Part shown: piece after piece, positions 32,191 to 42,935 of the stretch
Numbering within the stretch: the first letter of the stretch is position 1
Layout: each line of letters begins with the position of its first letter
DNA from: Hyposmocoma kahamanoa
Lineage: Eukaryota; Arthropoda; Insecta; Lepidoptera; Cosmopterigidae
Direction of reading: 5' to 3'
DNA length: 64,000 bases
Assembly (NCBI RefSeq): GCF_003589595.1
Contig: NW_020653750.1
Coordinates: 6,417,789 to 6,481,788, forward strand
Program-made: the position numbers and the translations under genes
Notes under the pieces: generated by a model
Seen by the model: the letters and a program-made list of their open reading frames with translations, nothing else
Databases searched by the model: none
Told to the model about the DNA's origin: nothing

Positions 32191-33532
32191 ACTGATATCT
32201 AAGTGCAGACTTGTGTGAAACATGGAATCCTGAAAAAAGGTTTCATGTAACAGACTGTTTTCCAAGCACGTATGGTAAGTTAATGTTATGCCAAAATAAC
32301 TTTTCATTATCCACTGCGCAAACTAAGAATTTATTGTGGAATTCCGGTTATCTTGTCACTGTATAAAGTATTTATTTGGTTAGTTTATGAAGTTTAATTT
32401 TGCTGCGGTAGCTGGTTACCCAATTTGTTAGCTAACCAGTTGTTTATGTGTAATAACGTGTGAGAATATTATAGTATCATACATTTTACTTGTGAAGTGT
32501 ATGAGAAGATGCTTTGTAGACATAATTATTTTATTATCCGATCTGTGTAACAAATTTAAATAATCTTTGTATCTGGAATGAGATAAGCGAAGCCTGGATG
32601 GATTAACAAGCCCTTTTGGTTTACAGAGAGTGGAGTTGTTCGGGTTTCAGCTGTATTCACTATAGCGTCAACTGTTTAGGATACACAACATTCAATTCTC
32701 GGTATGGTAAATTCTCTTTGGTTCAGTTTTGCATTTTAAGCCTTACTATACAGCAAATGTATACTTGTATGAATAAAGCGTTTGTGGATTAGAGAATTAG
32801 AAGGCTTATACATGCCGCAGTTAATGGGAAACATAAATTAACCTCGGCCTTTTTGTCCTTTAATTCGTCGTGCCTGTTTTAACACGTGGTCTGAAGGCGT
32901 GTTCGAGGGCAGTAATTATTTAAAAGCGAGCGTGAATTGCGCGAAAAATGATAAATTTGTACACGCGACACGTCTGTCCCGAGCGTCTCGTCGGAACAAA
33001 ACGACGCAATGATCCTAATTGCTGTAATTATGAAACTCTTCGCTCGTTGATGAAAGTAATTTTTCTACAGCGACTACCAATTAGACGTTACCAATTAGTG
33101 TGGGGAGCGGTAATTTGTAACGTGAACTGAAGTTATGCCGTGCCTGGATGGAGAGGTAGCCTCTTGAAGTGGAGCTCGTTTTTTTAAATGTTTTTCCCAC
33201 AGTAATGGCGTAGTCTTTTCTACTCGCATTCATTTTTCCCTTATGCGCGCAAGATTGTACGTTACTTTAACTTAAAAGATGGCATAAAAGAAATCTACAA
33301 AGGTTTAAAATAGACACGCAGGAGCCGAGGGTGAGTTTCCCAAGCAAAGCCTCTGGATTATACCTACACCTGCACCAGAGTCAAAGTCAGTTAATCAATG
33401 GGTGTTTTATGTAGTACACGGTAGCCGCTAGCAGCTCTCTTTTATGTTATACCTTTTCTAATTTCAAATTAACTCCATGGTTCTACTATCAATAGGCAAA
33501 TTTTAACAGCAGACTTATTTTTTTTTATATGT
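32191..33532. other. No gene identified
   Basis: About 1.3 kb. A 60-codon frame at 32948-33130 lies in a locally GC-richer stretch (GCGACACGTCTGTCCCGAGC) and is one of few places that do not look like repeat. I see no motif in it and no splice context strong enough to call an exon. Confidence 0.4.
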
Positions 33533-33724
33533 AAAGGTGCCTGCAGATATGCTCGATTTTTGATGGTCGTTACCATCACTTGTTAGAGATCGATAAATAT
33601 AATAGTTAAAATTGAATGTGCGACAAAACATACGTTGTCAAACGTCTGTTGCTTACACATATTAGATTTTATCTGATCAAACGTGTTGATCGTCAAAAAA
33701 ATTGAGGAATCTGTAGGCACCTTT
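33533..33724. mobile_element. MITE with AAAGGTGCC ends, 192 bp
   Basis: The left end AAAGGTGCCTGCAGATATGC pairs with the right end, whose inverse reads AAAGGTGCCTACAGATTCC. The arms continue as CTCGATTTTTGA / CTCAATTTTTTTGA for about 30 bp in all. Inside, ACGTTGTCAAACGTCTG and GATCAAACGTGTTGATCG form smaller palindromes. No coding capacity. Confidence 0.75.
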
Positions 33725-34289
33725 AAAGATACAAGCTTGGCCGCCGGATGTTAAGCGACAATGTGGCTGCCGACGGCACGCGTTTATTAAAAAAATGCCT
33801 GTTCACTTTAACCTTGAACAGCCCTAAATTTTACTTTTTCGAAAAAACTGATGCTGGTGCAGTGTCATCCCCTTTCCAGTCGATCCCTTACCATAACAAA
33901 AACTTAATCATGAACCCCTCAAATAAATTAACATTTTATGATGTAATAAAACCCACTAAAATTTTTTCTGTCCTCTCTGAAAAGACAATTGCACGTAGGT
34001 AGACAAATAAAGTACACATTAATTTTTTTTTAATTGTCAGGGTCTTTCCTGTACATAAAAACATGTTAAATCCTGCTAAGAGTATGCCTGCTAAGTCGTT
34101 AGTGTTGCGTAGCCAATTTACAAGGCGGGAGATCGGATATGCTATATATCAATGTAATAGGTGGTAGAATTCCGTCAGGCTTATTATCAAAATTATTATG
34201 AATGGCGGAAGAATCACAAGCTGCGCTACTATAAAAAAAATACTCAATAGCGATTACTTTATTAATAATTTTGTTTCGGCAAATGTATT
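33725..34289. other. No gene seen
   Basis: An 84-codon plus frame (33748-34002) has no recognised domain. GGCCGCCGGATGTTAAGCGA near 33739 may be a repeat boundary, but I find no second copy here. Confidence 0.4.
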
Positions 34290-34375
34290 ATGGTTATTAG
34301 TATTAATAATTATAATAAACTAGTGGAGTAATTTCACATAAAAATAATTGAATATGAATTCAATAAAAATTGAAA
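34290..34375 (+). mobile_element. SINE-like family D, 3' module, copy 3
   Basis: ATTAATAATTATAATAAACT, AGTGGAGTAATTTCACAT and GAATTCAATAAAAATTGAAA align with the 3' module of the copies at 18430 and 18709. The head is missing. Confidence 0.65.
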
Positions 34376-35428
34376 TGTATTATGGTCAAAAGTATAGTGT
34401 TTCAAGACAATAAAATGTTAATAGTGATGAATAATAATATTAAAATTATAGAGACAATATTTGAGTAAAACCGTTGGAAGTCTATAAAGTAATTATAAAG
34501 AAATTCATAAATAACAGAGTTTAATGAAACTACTCATGATCGATTTCATCCGCGTCACGTGGTTTCAGGATACATCGTTTTTCAATTTTTTTTATGAAAG
34601 CTGTTGATCTTTTTCGCGCACGCTTGAAATATTTTTTACTTACCACGGATCCCTTGGATCATCCCATAGACCCCTAGGGGTCAATATGGACAACTTTCGG
34701 AAAGTTAGTGGTAGTGTATTCCATTCCTTTGCCGTACGCATTAGGATTATTGCAATAGGTTGTTTTATTGATTTTAAAATGTATCACCGGTTATCTTAAA
34801 GGCCCGGTTGCGCGGTTATGTTTTCTCAGGAGTCGCAAGGTAGTACTTGTACATGTGCAAAGGGAAAAGGTACTAAAGGCAAGAGGTATTGTTTTTACCC
34901 AACACGCAATAATTTTATCTGCGCAAATTTACTCGCGATGGAGTCCGACCATCCTTTAGTTTCGCTGGGGCTAGCGGTCGTACCTTATGGATTGTGGAAC
35001 TGCAGCCTACACACGTAAAGGTGGTACTGGTTATCTTATTACGTATTATCCGTGTATGCTACCACTGGCATTGCGCTGCTTTATTTACATCAGCTGCAAT
35101 GCGAATAAATTCATAATTTCCGGAACTTGGCAACAAAAACCAGGCAGCTAAACTGTTGTCCACTTGTTAATGCAGCTCTCCAACTCGGAGAGCCGTTCTG
35201 CTAACTTCAGTACAAAAACTACTTATTCAAAGTCGTGTTCTTCCCGCAATATTATTTATTCAGGAGTTCGTTTGATATTTCTTACTTTGTGGGAGATGTT
35301 GAATATTACAATCTATTGTGAACAAGCTTTATTCAAATAAGTAGCAAATATAAATCGTAGATAGACGGTCAAGATAAAAAAATAAGACGAACTCTAGTAA
35401 TAATGTGCCAGGCATTCACATTAATTAC
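34376..35428. other. No gene identified
   Basis: Two overlapping plus-strand frames (34768-34959 and 34818-35018) lie in a locally less AT-rich segment, but no domain is evident. GGATCCCTTGGATCATCCC followed by GACCCCTAGGGGTC near 34648-34682 contains a 12-base palindrome (GACCCCTAGGGGTC core). Confidence 0.4.
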
Positions 35429-35560
35429 CTGATCTCAAACTAGGGAATTCCCTATACCGTGAGTAATAGAGCAAAGGAATACACTAAATACCCAGAACTC
35501 GGAATCAATCCCCAGACATCCTCATCCAGACCCCACAGTGCAAGCCGATGGGCCACAGAC
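35429..35560 (-). mobile_element. tRNA-derived SINE, family C, copy 2
   Basis: TAGGGAATTCCCTATACCGTG and GAATACACTAAATACCCAGA are the inverse of the family C body, and CTCGGAATCAATCCCCAG is a decayed inverted box B. The head continues to CCGATGGGCCACAG. Confidence 0.7.
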
Positions 35561-35755
35561 GTTATCAAAAAATTCAAATTAGTGAAATGTACTTTATTTT
35601 GCTTGATTTTGTAATTGTTTAAGTACACGTGTACTTTAAGTCTTATCCCATCTTTCTTACGTATGGTTAGAGGTGGAAGGGTCAGAGCCTGGTGGTCTAT
35701 CTATAACGCAGGTTAATCTTAGTATGGACACCACTCTTTCACAAATGAAACAATA

Positions 35756-35951
35756 TTTTTTTATATGATACCAAGTGACGGGATGAATAAGTCGTGCGCC
35801 TGATGGTAAGCGACACGTCTGTCCATAACAGTTAGAGTGCCACTCAGAGGTTTAAAACACAAAGTTCAGAGTGGCGCTGTCACTGCGCCCATCACCCTGA
35901 GACACAGGTTGATAAGTATCATTTGCCTGTCATTTCACCAGTACCCTTAGG
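35756..35951 (-). mobile_element. Family A SINE-like element, copy 12 (partial)
   Basis: Starts with the T-run and ATGATACCAAGTGACGGGAT, continues to CACCAGTACCCTTAG, and stops where sequence GGTGCATTTATTCGACACG begins. The distal third is missing. Confidence 0.85.
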
Positions 35952-36104
35952 GTGCATTTATTCGACACGAATTTGATCGCGCTTACCACGTGCGGTCGCG
36001 TGCGTCTAACTGTCATGGCAATTTACGCACTATTTGTTTAGCTTTAACGTTTTAACTTAAATGAGCGTTATGGGCACGCGGGCGAGTCTGGCTTGAATTC
36101 GGTA

Positions 36105-37185
36105 CGCGGCGGCCGGGCGGCGGCCGGGCGGCAAACGGGCGGCGACCGCGCGGTTGTATTATTCTGAAGAATTTAAATGTTGTTGCCTAGTAAATAGAAT
36201 TCAGATTCGCCATTAATGTATATGGAGGCATGGTAACAGGGGGCCTACCACAACCTCTTAAAACAATATTACTTCAATCTTGCATTGATTTTTCGTACCA
36301 TAACGCGCTTAAAGTAAGCTTATTGTAATGTTAAAACTATGATGTTTTATTGGCAGCTTTGTGACTATTCATTCACTCAGTTCGTACCATGACGCGATTT
36401 TAACATCAAAGTAATATTGCTCCTAAGTCAAATTTAGCAATCTTAAAATAGTTACATGGATGCATTGACTTATAATTATACATGGATGCAATGGAAACAA
36501 TATTATTTTCAGTTTTATTGTCTAATATTGATTTGTAATGATTAAAAGTTAAGTTGAACTTATTTACATATATCTCTTCAATATTTTGTTTATTTTATAT
36601 TTATTAGCACATAGTAAATAATTTTTCGTTAAATAAAAATACGCGATGTTTATTTCGTAAAATTGTAACAGCGTCATCTATATGCTCCTTGGTGAAACTA
36701 ACAGTTGACACTAGACTATAGTTCCAAAATCACAACGTGACTATCAAGACTCAGCTTGTTTTATTAATTTTTCTTCATGAGAATGCGGAATAATTATTGA
36801 AAATTCATCAGATTATATTCTTTTTTATTAATTTTTATTATTATTTATATTTAGAAAAAAATCTTTTATTAACAGTCAAAATTCTCTGAATGTAAATAAC
36901 ATTAAGTACTTAAACATTATACTACGATAAGATGATTCGGAACATCAAAAACGTAAGAGATGGCATTATATAGTTCACATAGCGTTATATCTTTCATCAT
37001 CAATCAATCGTTCTTTCAATCACTTTTGCAATAATACATTACTTGGTTGACAGGTTCGTCATGGTACGAATTTGAGTAATATTATAATAAGCTTACATTG
37101 AAATGAGATTGTGTGTTTTTGGAAAGGTTATGGTAGGCCCCCAGGGCAGTCGCCGCGCGGCGGCCGCGCGTAAACTTTTGCCTCG
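36105..37185. repeat. Inverted pair of GC-rich modules flanking AT-rich DNA
   Basis: The left module holds GCGGCCGGGCGGCGGCCGG, GGCGGCGACCGCGCGG and CAGGGGGCCTACCACAACC. The right module holds the inverse: GGTTATGGTAGGCCCCCAGG and GTCGCCGCGCGGCGGCCGCG. CGTACCATAACGCG and CGTACCATGACGCG on the left match inverted GTCATGGTACGAA at about 37058. The arms are interrupted, so this could be the terminal part of a larger non-autonomous element or two independent copies in opposite orientation. Confidence 0.6.
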
Positions 37186-37285
37186 TGTAACCATACCGTG
37201 AACCATAGGTATGTAACATGTGGTCTGTGGTATGTAAGTATAAATTTCTTTTGTGATAGATAATAAAAACATTTTCATAATAAGG

Positions 37286-37336
37286 TTAGGTGCCTATTGT
37301 TATTATTATAGTCAAATAATAACAATAGGCACCTAA
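37286..37336. repeat. Perfect 22-bp stem hairpin
   Basis: TTAGGTGCCTATTGTTATTA (from 37286) pairs without mismatch over 22 bp with sequence ending CAATAGGCACCTAA at 37336; the loop is seven bases. The stem is much longer and cleaner than the neighbouring DNA would give by chance. It may be a minimal fold-back element. Confidence 0.9.
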
Positions 37337-38284
37337 AAAACTAATAAATAAATCATACCCTTAGTATAGTAAAGCCACATTATACAGCAAAATTGCTTTC
37401 ATCACATGAATGTCATAACAACATGAAATAAACTATGTATAAGCGAAATTTTATAACTCTGCTAGGTAAGCGTAAGAAAGTTGTCGATTAATTTCGTTCT
37501 TAGAACCTTTAGACTCTCTAACCTGAAAAGAAAAGGGTGCGAAAGGGTGTTAAACTATATTACAAACATGTCTAGTACACCACATATCGTTTCACTCTCC
37601 TTTCGTACGAGTAGACACAATTCTAAAAAAATATTTAAAACGGTGTTTTAAACCTCACACATGGCGAGTAGAAATGAAAACCCACCTAATGTAAATCTGT
37701 TCGCGCTAGTCGTATAATAGAGCCATAAGTGGCTGTCTACTAGTGTCTGCCTCACATTGCAGGCAACTGTACCTACATTAATTTCATGAAACGTCCGAAG
37801 ACGGCTGAATTACGGCACCCTGGGACGGTTATAAATCTTTTTCGGTCACGTATTCTATCTCACCAAATGCACTTCCATGCTATTACAATCTAGTAGGTAC
37901 AGGAATCTGAGCGAGAATTTCTTGGAAGTTAGCACACTTTATATTCCTTCAAAAACAAAGAATGGCTTTTCCGGGGCCTTTATTTATGAGAGGGTTTAAT
38001 ATTATTTTTGCGTGCGTAACCGTATGAGGGCTTCGATTTAGTCTGTAGTACGACATACCACTAAGAGTAGTCAATTGGGATCATAATTAAGAATGTATAA
38101 ACTATTTGAGAAAACAATTGAATAGTTCACTTTAAAAGTTTTTTTTTATGAAAAAGATTTGCATTTGGTGTCAGGTTTTGAAAACTGTATAGTACCTATT
38201 TGTAGACATTGCAATAAGATATCGTTAAGATGTACGTATTTGTTAATTTTTGTGCGCAAGTATGGCCTCCATTTCACATCCGTG
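37337..38284. other. No gene seen
   Basis: AT-rich spacer without frames of 60 codons. Confidence 0.5.
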
Positions 38285-38287
38285 TTA

Positions 38288-38879
38288 GGGCGCGTTCTCA
38301 TGTCGTGACGACAGATAGTCATGCAGTTTAAAGTATCGTGGCTTGTATATTTAAATGAAGTTGTTTATATGTAGCACAACACGATTAACCATCGTTCATG
38401 ACTTTTTTGACGTAACGACGACAGACAGTCAAGACAATGGGAAGAGTGACAGTCGTCCGACGACAAAAAAACGATAAAACTTAGACGACAGATAATTTTT
38501 AGTTTTTTAGTTTTATTTATCGTTGTCTGCATGTGCTTGCTTTCTCCTCAGTCTTTAAAAAAAGTAATACATTATTAAAATTTCATCTTTATCTATTTCC
38601 ATTTCACACGGGAGCTATCACACACTACTGACTTCCAGAAGATCATAGAGGCGACTGTTGTGCTGTGCATTAAACGATACTGTCGTGCAAACTACAAGGC
38701 GGCTGCCGTGAATCGACAAATTGTCGTCACATTCAGTGGGAACAGCTAGACACGACAGTCGTTCAACGATAAAAAAATGCACGACACGGTCACAAGAGAC
38801 AGTCGAGATAAGGGAACAAGCTAGAAACGACAGTCGTCCAACGATAAATACAACGTTACGACATAACGAGAACGCGCCC
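38288..38879. mobile_element. Harbinger-like non-autonomous element, copy 2, 592 bp
   Basis: The left end GGGCGCGTTCTCATGTCGTG pairs with the right end, whose inverse reads GGGCGCGTTCTCGTTATGTC. Both are flanked by TTA (38285-38287 and 38880-38882), a 3-bp duplication of the type used by PIF/Harbinger elements. Subterminal ACGACAGTCGTCC / CAACGATAAA units repeat several times near both ends and may be transposase binding sites. No transposase inside. Confidence 0.8.
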
Positions 38880-39062
38880 TTACTGTGGTAGTGGGCAAGG
38901 AAATCTAACTTTATAATTCGTTAATTACCTTAACTCGATACGGAAGCGAAAAAAATTATTCGTTTTTCGTTCATTGTTAATTTATTCAATTGTGTTACGT
39001 ATGTATTTTTCAGTAAATAAGTATTTGAAATTGGCGTGGCGGCGTAACATTTTGTTAAAGTA

Positions 39063-40321
39063 CGTGGGGCTCACTATAAGTTTCCGGAATGAATTAGAAA
39101 AAAATACTATATACGAGGTCAGAAATGAATTTATTGTTTCTCAATATTCTCCGTTAGCGTTAATGCACTTTTTCATACGAATGAACCAATTTTTAAAACA
39201 TTTATGCCACTCCTCCACGACAATCTCTGAAACATATTTTTCATACTCTTCGACAGCCTCTTCAGGTGATGAAAATCGTTGACCGCGTAACTAGTTCTTA
39301 ATTTTTGGAAATAAGTCACAAGGTGCCAGGTTGGGACTGTACGCGGGATGGCTCATAAGGTCAACGTTGTTCACCTTCAAAAATTCATTTGTCTGTCTGG
39401 CCATTTGAGACTGGCATTATCGTGGTGCAAGACGATACGGCATTTTCGGTTATTTTTACGGAGTTTGTCAATAAGTTTCGGCAAAAAAATAGTCGTGTAT
39501 CAATCACTATTCACGGAACAACGATTCTCCAAAGCAACAGTAGCTACGTGTTCAGTTTTATTAAAAAACTAAGCAATCATCCGCTTAGAGGCACTTTACA
39601 CGCGCGCCGCTTTGATTGGTTTCAGCTCATTTCGAAAGACCCATACGCTCGATTGTTGCTTTGTTTTGGGATCGTAACTATAAATCCAAGTTTCGTCACC
39701 TATTACTACGTCTCACACCGAATTTGACGCCCCTTTGTTGAATCTGGTAAGCATGGCATTACACCAAGTGACGCGATCCGTTTGTTGAACCTCAGTCAAA
39801 TTATGTGGGATCCACCGAGAGCACAGCTTTTTCACACTCAAATGTTTATGTAGTATTGATTGTATTTGACTCATGCCTATGCCTAAAGATGCCCGAATCT
39901 CATGGTATGTCACATGCTTGTCTGTTTTAATCGTACGGCGCACAGCATCGATGTTTTTGTTGTTCGCAGCAGTGGACGGGCGACCATCACGAAATTCATC
40001 ACAGATTCACAAGACCGCGTTTGAATTCTGCAAACTAGCTATAAATAGTCGTCTTGCATGGAGCTTCATCGCCAAAAGCAGTTTGAAGCCAAGAGAAGCT
40101 CCATTGAGCTGTTCAATTACACTTAAAATTTTCACGAGTTAAATCTATGGTGATGTAGACAACCAATTTCTAAAATGACGCCACAATGTAAAAACAAGTG
40201 ACAGTCAGATGAAAGTAACTGTATTCTGCAGCCAAATAGTTCAATTTTCAAATGTTGTAATTACTTTTTAAATATTTTTTATGTAAGTGGCCAGTTCCGG
40301 AAACTTATAGTGCGCTCTATG
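39063..40321 (-). mobile_element. Complete but inactive mariner transposon, 1,259 bp
   Basis: The left terminal repeat CGTGGGGCTCACTATAAGTT and the right one, whose inverse reads CATAGAGCGCACTATAAGTT, continue into TCCGGAA; four of 27 positions differ. TA dinucleotides flank both ends (39061-39062 and 40322-40323), the mariner target duplication. The length is normal for a full-size element. The transposase on the minus strand is disrupted (see separate entry). Confidence 0.92.
39120..40130 (-). pseudogene. Mariner transposase pseudogene
   Basis: The minus-strand frame 39943-39713 holds the DNA-binding region: KTDKHVTYHEIRASLGIG, then KLCSRWIPHNLTEVQ, the WIPHxL linker of mariner transposases. 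A stop at about 39713 precedes VIGDETWIYSYDP, with the first catalytic Asp. Further stops interrupt the next stretch before IVLHHDNAS (second Asp). After a frameshift HPAYSPNLAPCDLFPK carries the third Asp, consistent with a D,D34D triad. Upstream, DEFRDGRPSTA is preceded by a stop. At least five lesions make it inactive, and a family of about 345 residues is expected. Confidence 0.92.
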
Positions 40322-40451
40322 TACGAAACTGCTTTGTTGAAAATTTGAAATGCACACAGACATCTAAATAATTTATTTACTTACATTTCTGTGATTTAAT
40401 TGATGTATGGAAACCCATTTATGTTTATTTATTGATTTGAAACAATAACAA

Positions 40452-40640
40452 TAATGTGTCAGACAAATACACCAATATTTGGTCTCACACTAGAAAATTT
40501 CCTGTACCATGACTACCTGAGCAACGGAATTCACTTTGGGCACTACTCACAATACACAGATTCTATAATTCCCAAATTTATCCCATCGGGAATCCAACCC
40601 GTGGCCTCATTATCATGCAAATCGTTGTCCCACTGAGTTA
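40452..40640 (-). mobile_element. tRNA-derived SINE, family C, copy 3
   Basis: TCTCACACTAGAAAATTTCC and GAGCAACGGAATTCACTTTG are the inverse of the family body, and CGGGAATCCAACCCGTGG is an inverted box B. TTGTCCCACTGAGTTAAC at the right end corresponds to the acceptor and box A side. Confidence 0.8.
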
Positions 40641-40696
40641 ACAATTAGGTTCAACAAAATGAGTAGTTTTAGTCTACGTTACTAGATATCGCACCT

Positions 40697-41070
40697 ATGA
40701 TGTAATAAGGCCTCATCTGCAAAATGTCAAGTTTTTAGAAGAGCTACGAACGAAATTATGCTTACATAGAAGAGTTCTAAATTTTCACATAACAATATAT
40801 GCATGTTCTCAAAAAGACTTGGATCCGAAGTGACAAGAATAAAAGAAGTTGTATGAAAAGAGTAGTTGATATATGTGAGACTCGAGAGTTGTGTCAGGAT
40901 AGAGTAAAGTAGCGTTCCGTGGTCTCTGCCTATCCCTCCTGTGGGACTAGGGCATGAGTTATGTATGTAATATATATATTATTTGTTCCATGTTGTTCGT
41001 ATTATTTTAATTATGATTTTCATGTGATAAAAAATAATAAATGTGACTTTATTCCGAAAATCTTTTGTAT
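40697..41070 (+). repeat. Interspersed repeat I, copy 4
   Basis: GATGTAATAAGGCCTCATCT, GCAAAATGTCAAGTTTTTAG and TTGTTCCATGTTGTTCGTAT align with 12620-12790. A roughly 200-bp segment between the blocks is not shared. Confidence 0.6.
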
Positions 41071-41371
41071 AATACCTTAATTATGTAAACATTCTAAATA
41101 ATTGAAACATGAACTGTCAGCGGCGGAACAACAATATAGTCCCCTTGGGGTAAACTGTCTAACCTGACGTAAATGAAGTGGATCAATTAGGCAATCCACA
41201 GTGGAGGGATGACATCGAAGTCAAACAAAATAATTGTATTTGTTGTCAACAAAAACAGATCGTAGAGTTAGATGTCAGGGCCTATTTCGTATCCTGGGAT
41301 AACAAAGCCACATATAATCATAATCATATGTCAAAAATACTTTTATCAACATGAAACGAATTACATGAAAG

Positions 41372-41858
41372 ATTTTTTTTATAACGCCAAGTGACAGGAC
41401 GAACAAGTCGTGGGCCTGGTGGTAAGCGACACGCCTGTTAATAACAGTTGCAGTGCCACTCAGACCTTTACACCGCAAAGACCGGAGGGGAACTGCCACT
41501 GCGTCCGTCACCCTGAGACATAAGTTGAGAAGTCCCATGTGCCTGTAATTTCACCAGCATCCCTACCCTTCTGTAGCGGACTGTATCAGTGGGTTAAAGG
41601 TTGGGTGCTAACAACGAGTGAGTAAGGCCAGGAGAATGTACTTACAGTTTATTAATAATTTTATTAGAAAACACGTTGTCGCTATCACAGCAAAAACAGC
41701 AAAAACTAGCTTAAGTCAAGAAAAAGGCGCCAAAAACAAACACATTTAAATTTAGAATTTAAATATACAACTTAAAGAAATTATAAAATATATACAAAAG
41801 AGATTTGTAGCGACTGCTGCGATTCGCTACACCTTCAAAACCAGAATGCAGTAAAGCG
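41372..41858 (-). mobile_element. Family A SINE-like element, copy 13, split by a solo LTR
   Basis: The first part runs from the T-run and AACGCCAAGTGACAGGACG to CCAGCATCCCTACCCTTC. After the 260-bp insertion it resumes with CCTTCAAAACCAGAATGCAG. The break point is contiguous in other copies (ACCCTTCAAAACC). Confidence 0.88.
41572..41831 (-). mobile_element. Solo LTR of a retrotransposon, 260 bp
   Basis: The element begins TGTAGCGGACTG and ends GATTCGCTACA, giving the TG...CA ends and short TGTAGCG/CGCTACA inverted repeat typical of LTRs. CCTTC flanks it on both sides (41567-41571 and 41832-41836), a 5-bp target duplication. On the minus strand it contains TATATATTTTATAATT and the polyadenylation signal AATAAA in ATTAATAAACTGTAAG, so I read it in that orientation. 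No internal coding region is present. The superfamily (Gypsy or Bel/Pao most likely) cannot be told from the LTR alone. Confidence 0.85.
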
Positions 41859-41861
41859 CAC

Positions 41862-41945
41862 ATTTTCATTAATCTCTAAATCCTTCTCCTGAAAAGGTGT
41901 CATTTTGCAGATGCGACCTTATCAAACCATGGGTGCGACTTATTC
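41862..41945 (-). repeat. Interspersed repeat I, copy 5 (inverted fragment)
   Basis: CTCTAAATCCTTCTCCTG and GTGTCATTTTGCAGATGCGA correspond to the inverse of 40697-40760 and parallel 24715-24785. It abuts the family A copy, as copy 3 does at 24790. Confidence 0.55.
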
Positions 41946-42143
41946 TCTTTATAATATAAATTTCCAACCTATTAACGATAAAATTCATTTTATCATACCT
42001 TTTACATATTGTAACATCTATGTGTCGGATATTAAATTGACGACAACGTACGTGACCCAGATTATACTAATATAAACATTCTTGAAGTCTATTATTTTAA
42101 GTCCTACACCAAGACAATTGCCTTTAGACATTAAAAAAAACCA

Positions 42144-42408
42144 TTTTTTTTATTTTTGTGATACCGTACTTGGTACAAAAAAAAAAACTAATCATGACAC
42201 ATGTCCATGACAGTTGCAGTCCCACTCAGAGCTTTGAATCTCAAATATCTGAGGGGTACTGCCACTACGCTTCTGAGACATAAGTTGACAAGTCTCATAT
42301 GCTCGTAATGTCCCTAGCACTCGTAGTCTTCAAAACCGAAATGCGGTAATGCGCAAATTACTGCTTGGTGGCAGAAATAAGTAAGGTGGCAGGACTTCCC
42401 TCCTACTA
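42144..42408 (-). mobile_element. Family A SINE-like element, copy 14 (diverged)
   Basis: T-run, GTGATACCGTACTTGGTAC, an A11 run replacing part of the element, then CATGTCCATGACAGTTGCAG, CTGAGACATAAGTTGACAAG and TTGGTGGCAGAAATAAGTAA. It is among the older copies by number of differences. Confidence 0.82.
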
Positions 42409-42861
42409 AACGCAAATTATAGCAAATATTATTCCTACATTAAGTCATGTTGTGACCAAATTAGAACGTAATCAAGCCAAGAGCTATTGAAACGGAATAT
42501 TCCAAAATTTGAAGATAAGGACATGAACTCAATATGATACTGTTATACAAATGATAGTTCTGTATACCTAATTCACAGACCATTGTTACTCTACGCTCTC
42601 GGACCCTTTGTGCATCCTATTTAGAAATTGATAGGCAATGTAAGGTGGGTAATATCGACGTCGTGATGACCGGCTGTCCATCCGTTCTGATCCTTATCTA
42701 ACTTGAAACACGCGTTTGGAGAATGATTTATCATTTTGTCATTTTACAAATCATACTAATCGATTGCAATTATGTTGTTGAATATTATGTTTTACTACCG
42801 TGATATAATCATATCATATAATGATTTTTTTTTGGAAAAGTACCCGTAAGATCTGCTGCCT

Positions 42862-42935
42862 CGATCTGTAGTTCAATTGGTAAGGGCGGTAGCACGGTGA
42901 AGCAACACATACTGGTTCGAATCCAGTCGGATCGA
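42862..42935 (+). tRNA. tRNA-like sequence, probably a pseudogene
   Basis: A cloverleaf can be drawn. The acceptor stem CGATCTG/CGGATCG pairs over 7 bp with one G-U. A D-arm with GTTC/GGGC, box A TAGTTCAATTGG, a perfect T-arm ACTGG-TTCGAAT-CCAGT and a good box B (GGTTCGAATCC) are present. The anticodon arm is defective: GTAGC/GCAAC has one mismatch and leaves an eight-base loop (ACGGTGAA), so no anticodon can be assigned with confidence. It is more likely a tRNA pseudogene or an isolated SINE head. Confidence 0.5.

Noticed and set aside
33748..34002. 84-codon plus-strand frame
   Set aside because: No domain and only one copy here; it looks like a chance frame next to a MITE.
34768..35018. 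Exon of a host gene
   Set aside because: Two frames overlap in a locally less AT-rich stretch, but no domain, splice pair or codon pattern supports either.
36105..36165. CpG island promoter
   Set aside because: The GC-rich patch is about 60 bp, made of a tandem GCGGCCGGGCG unit, and has an inverted counterpart at 37140. It fits a repeat better than a promoter.
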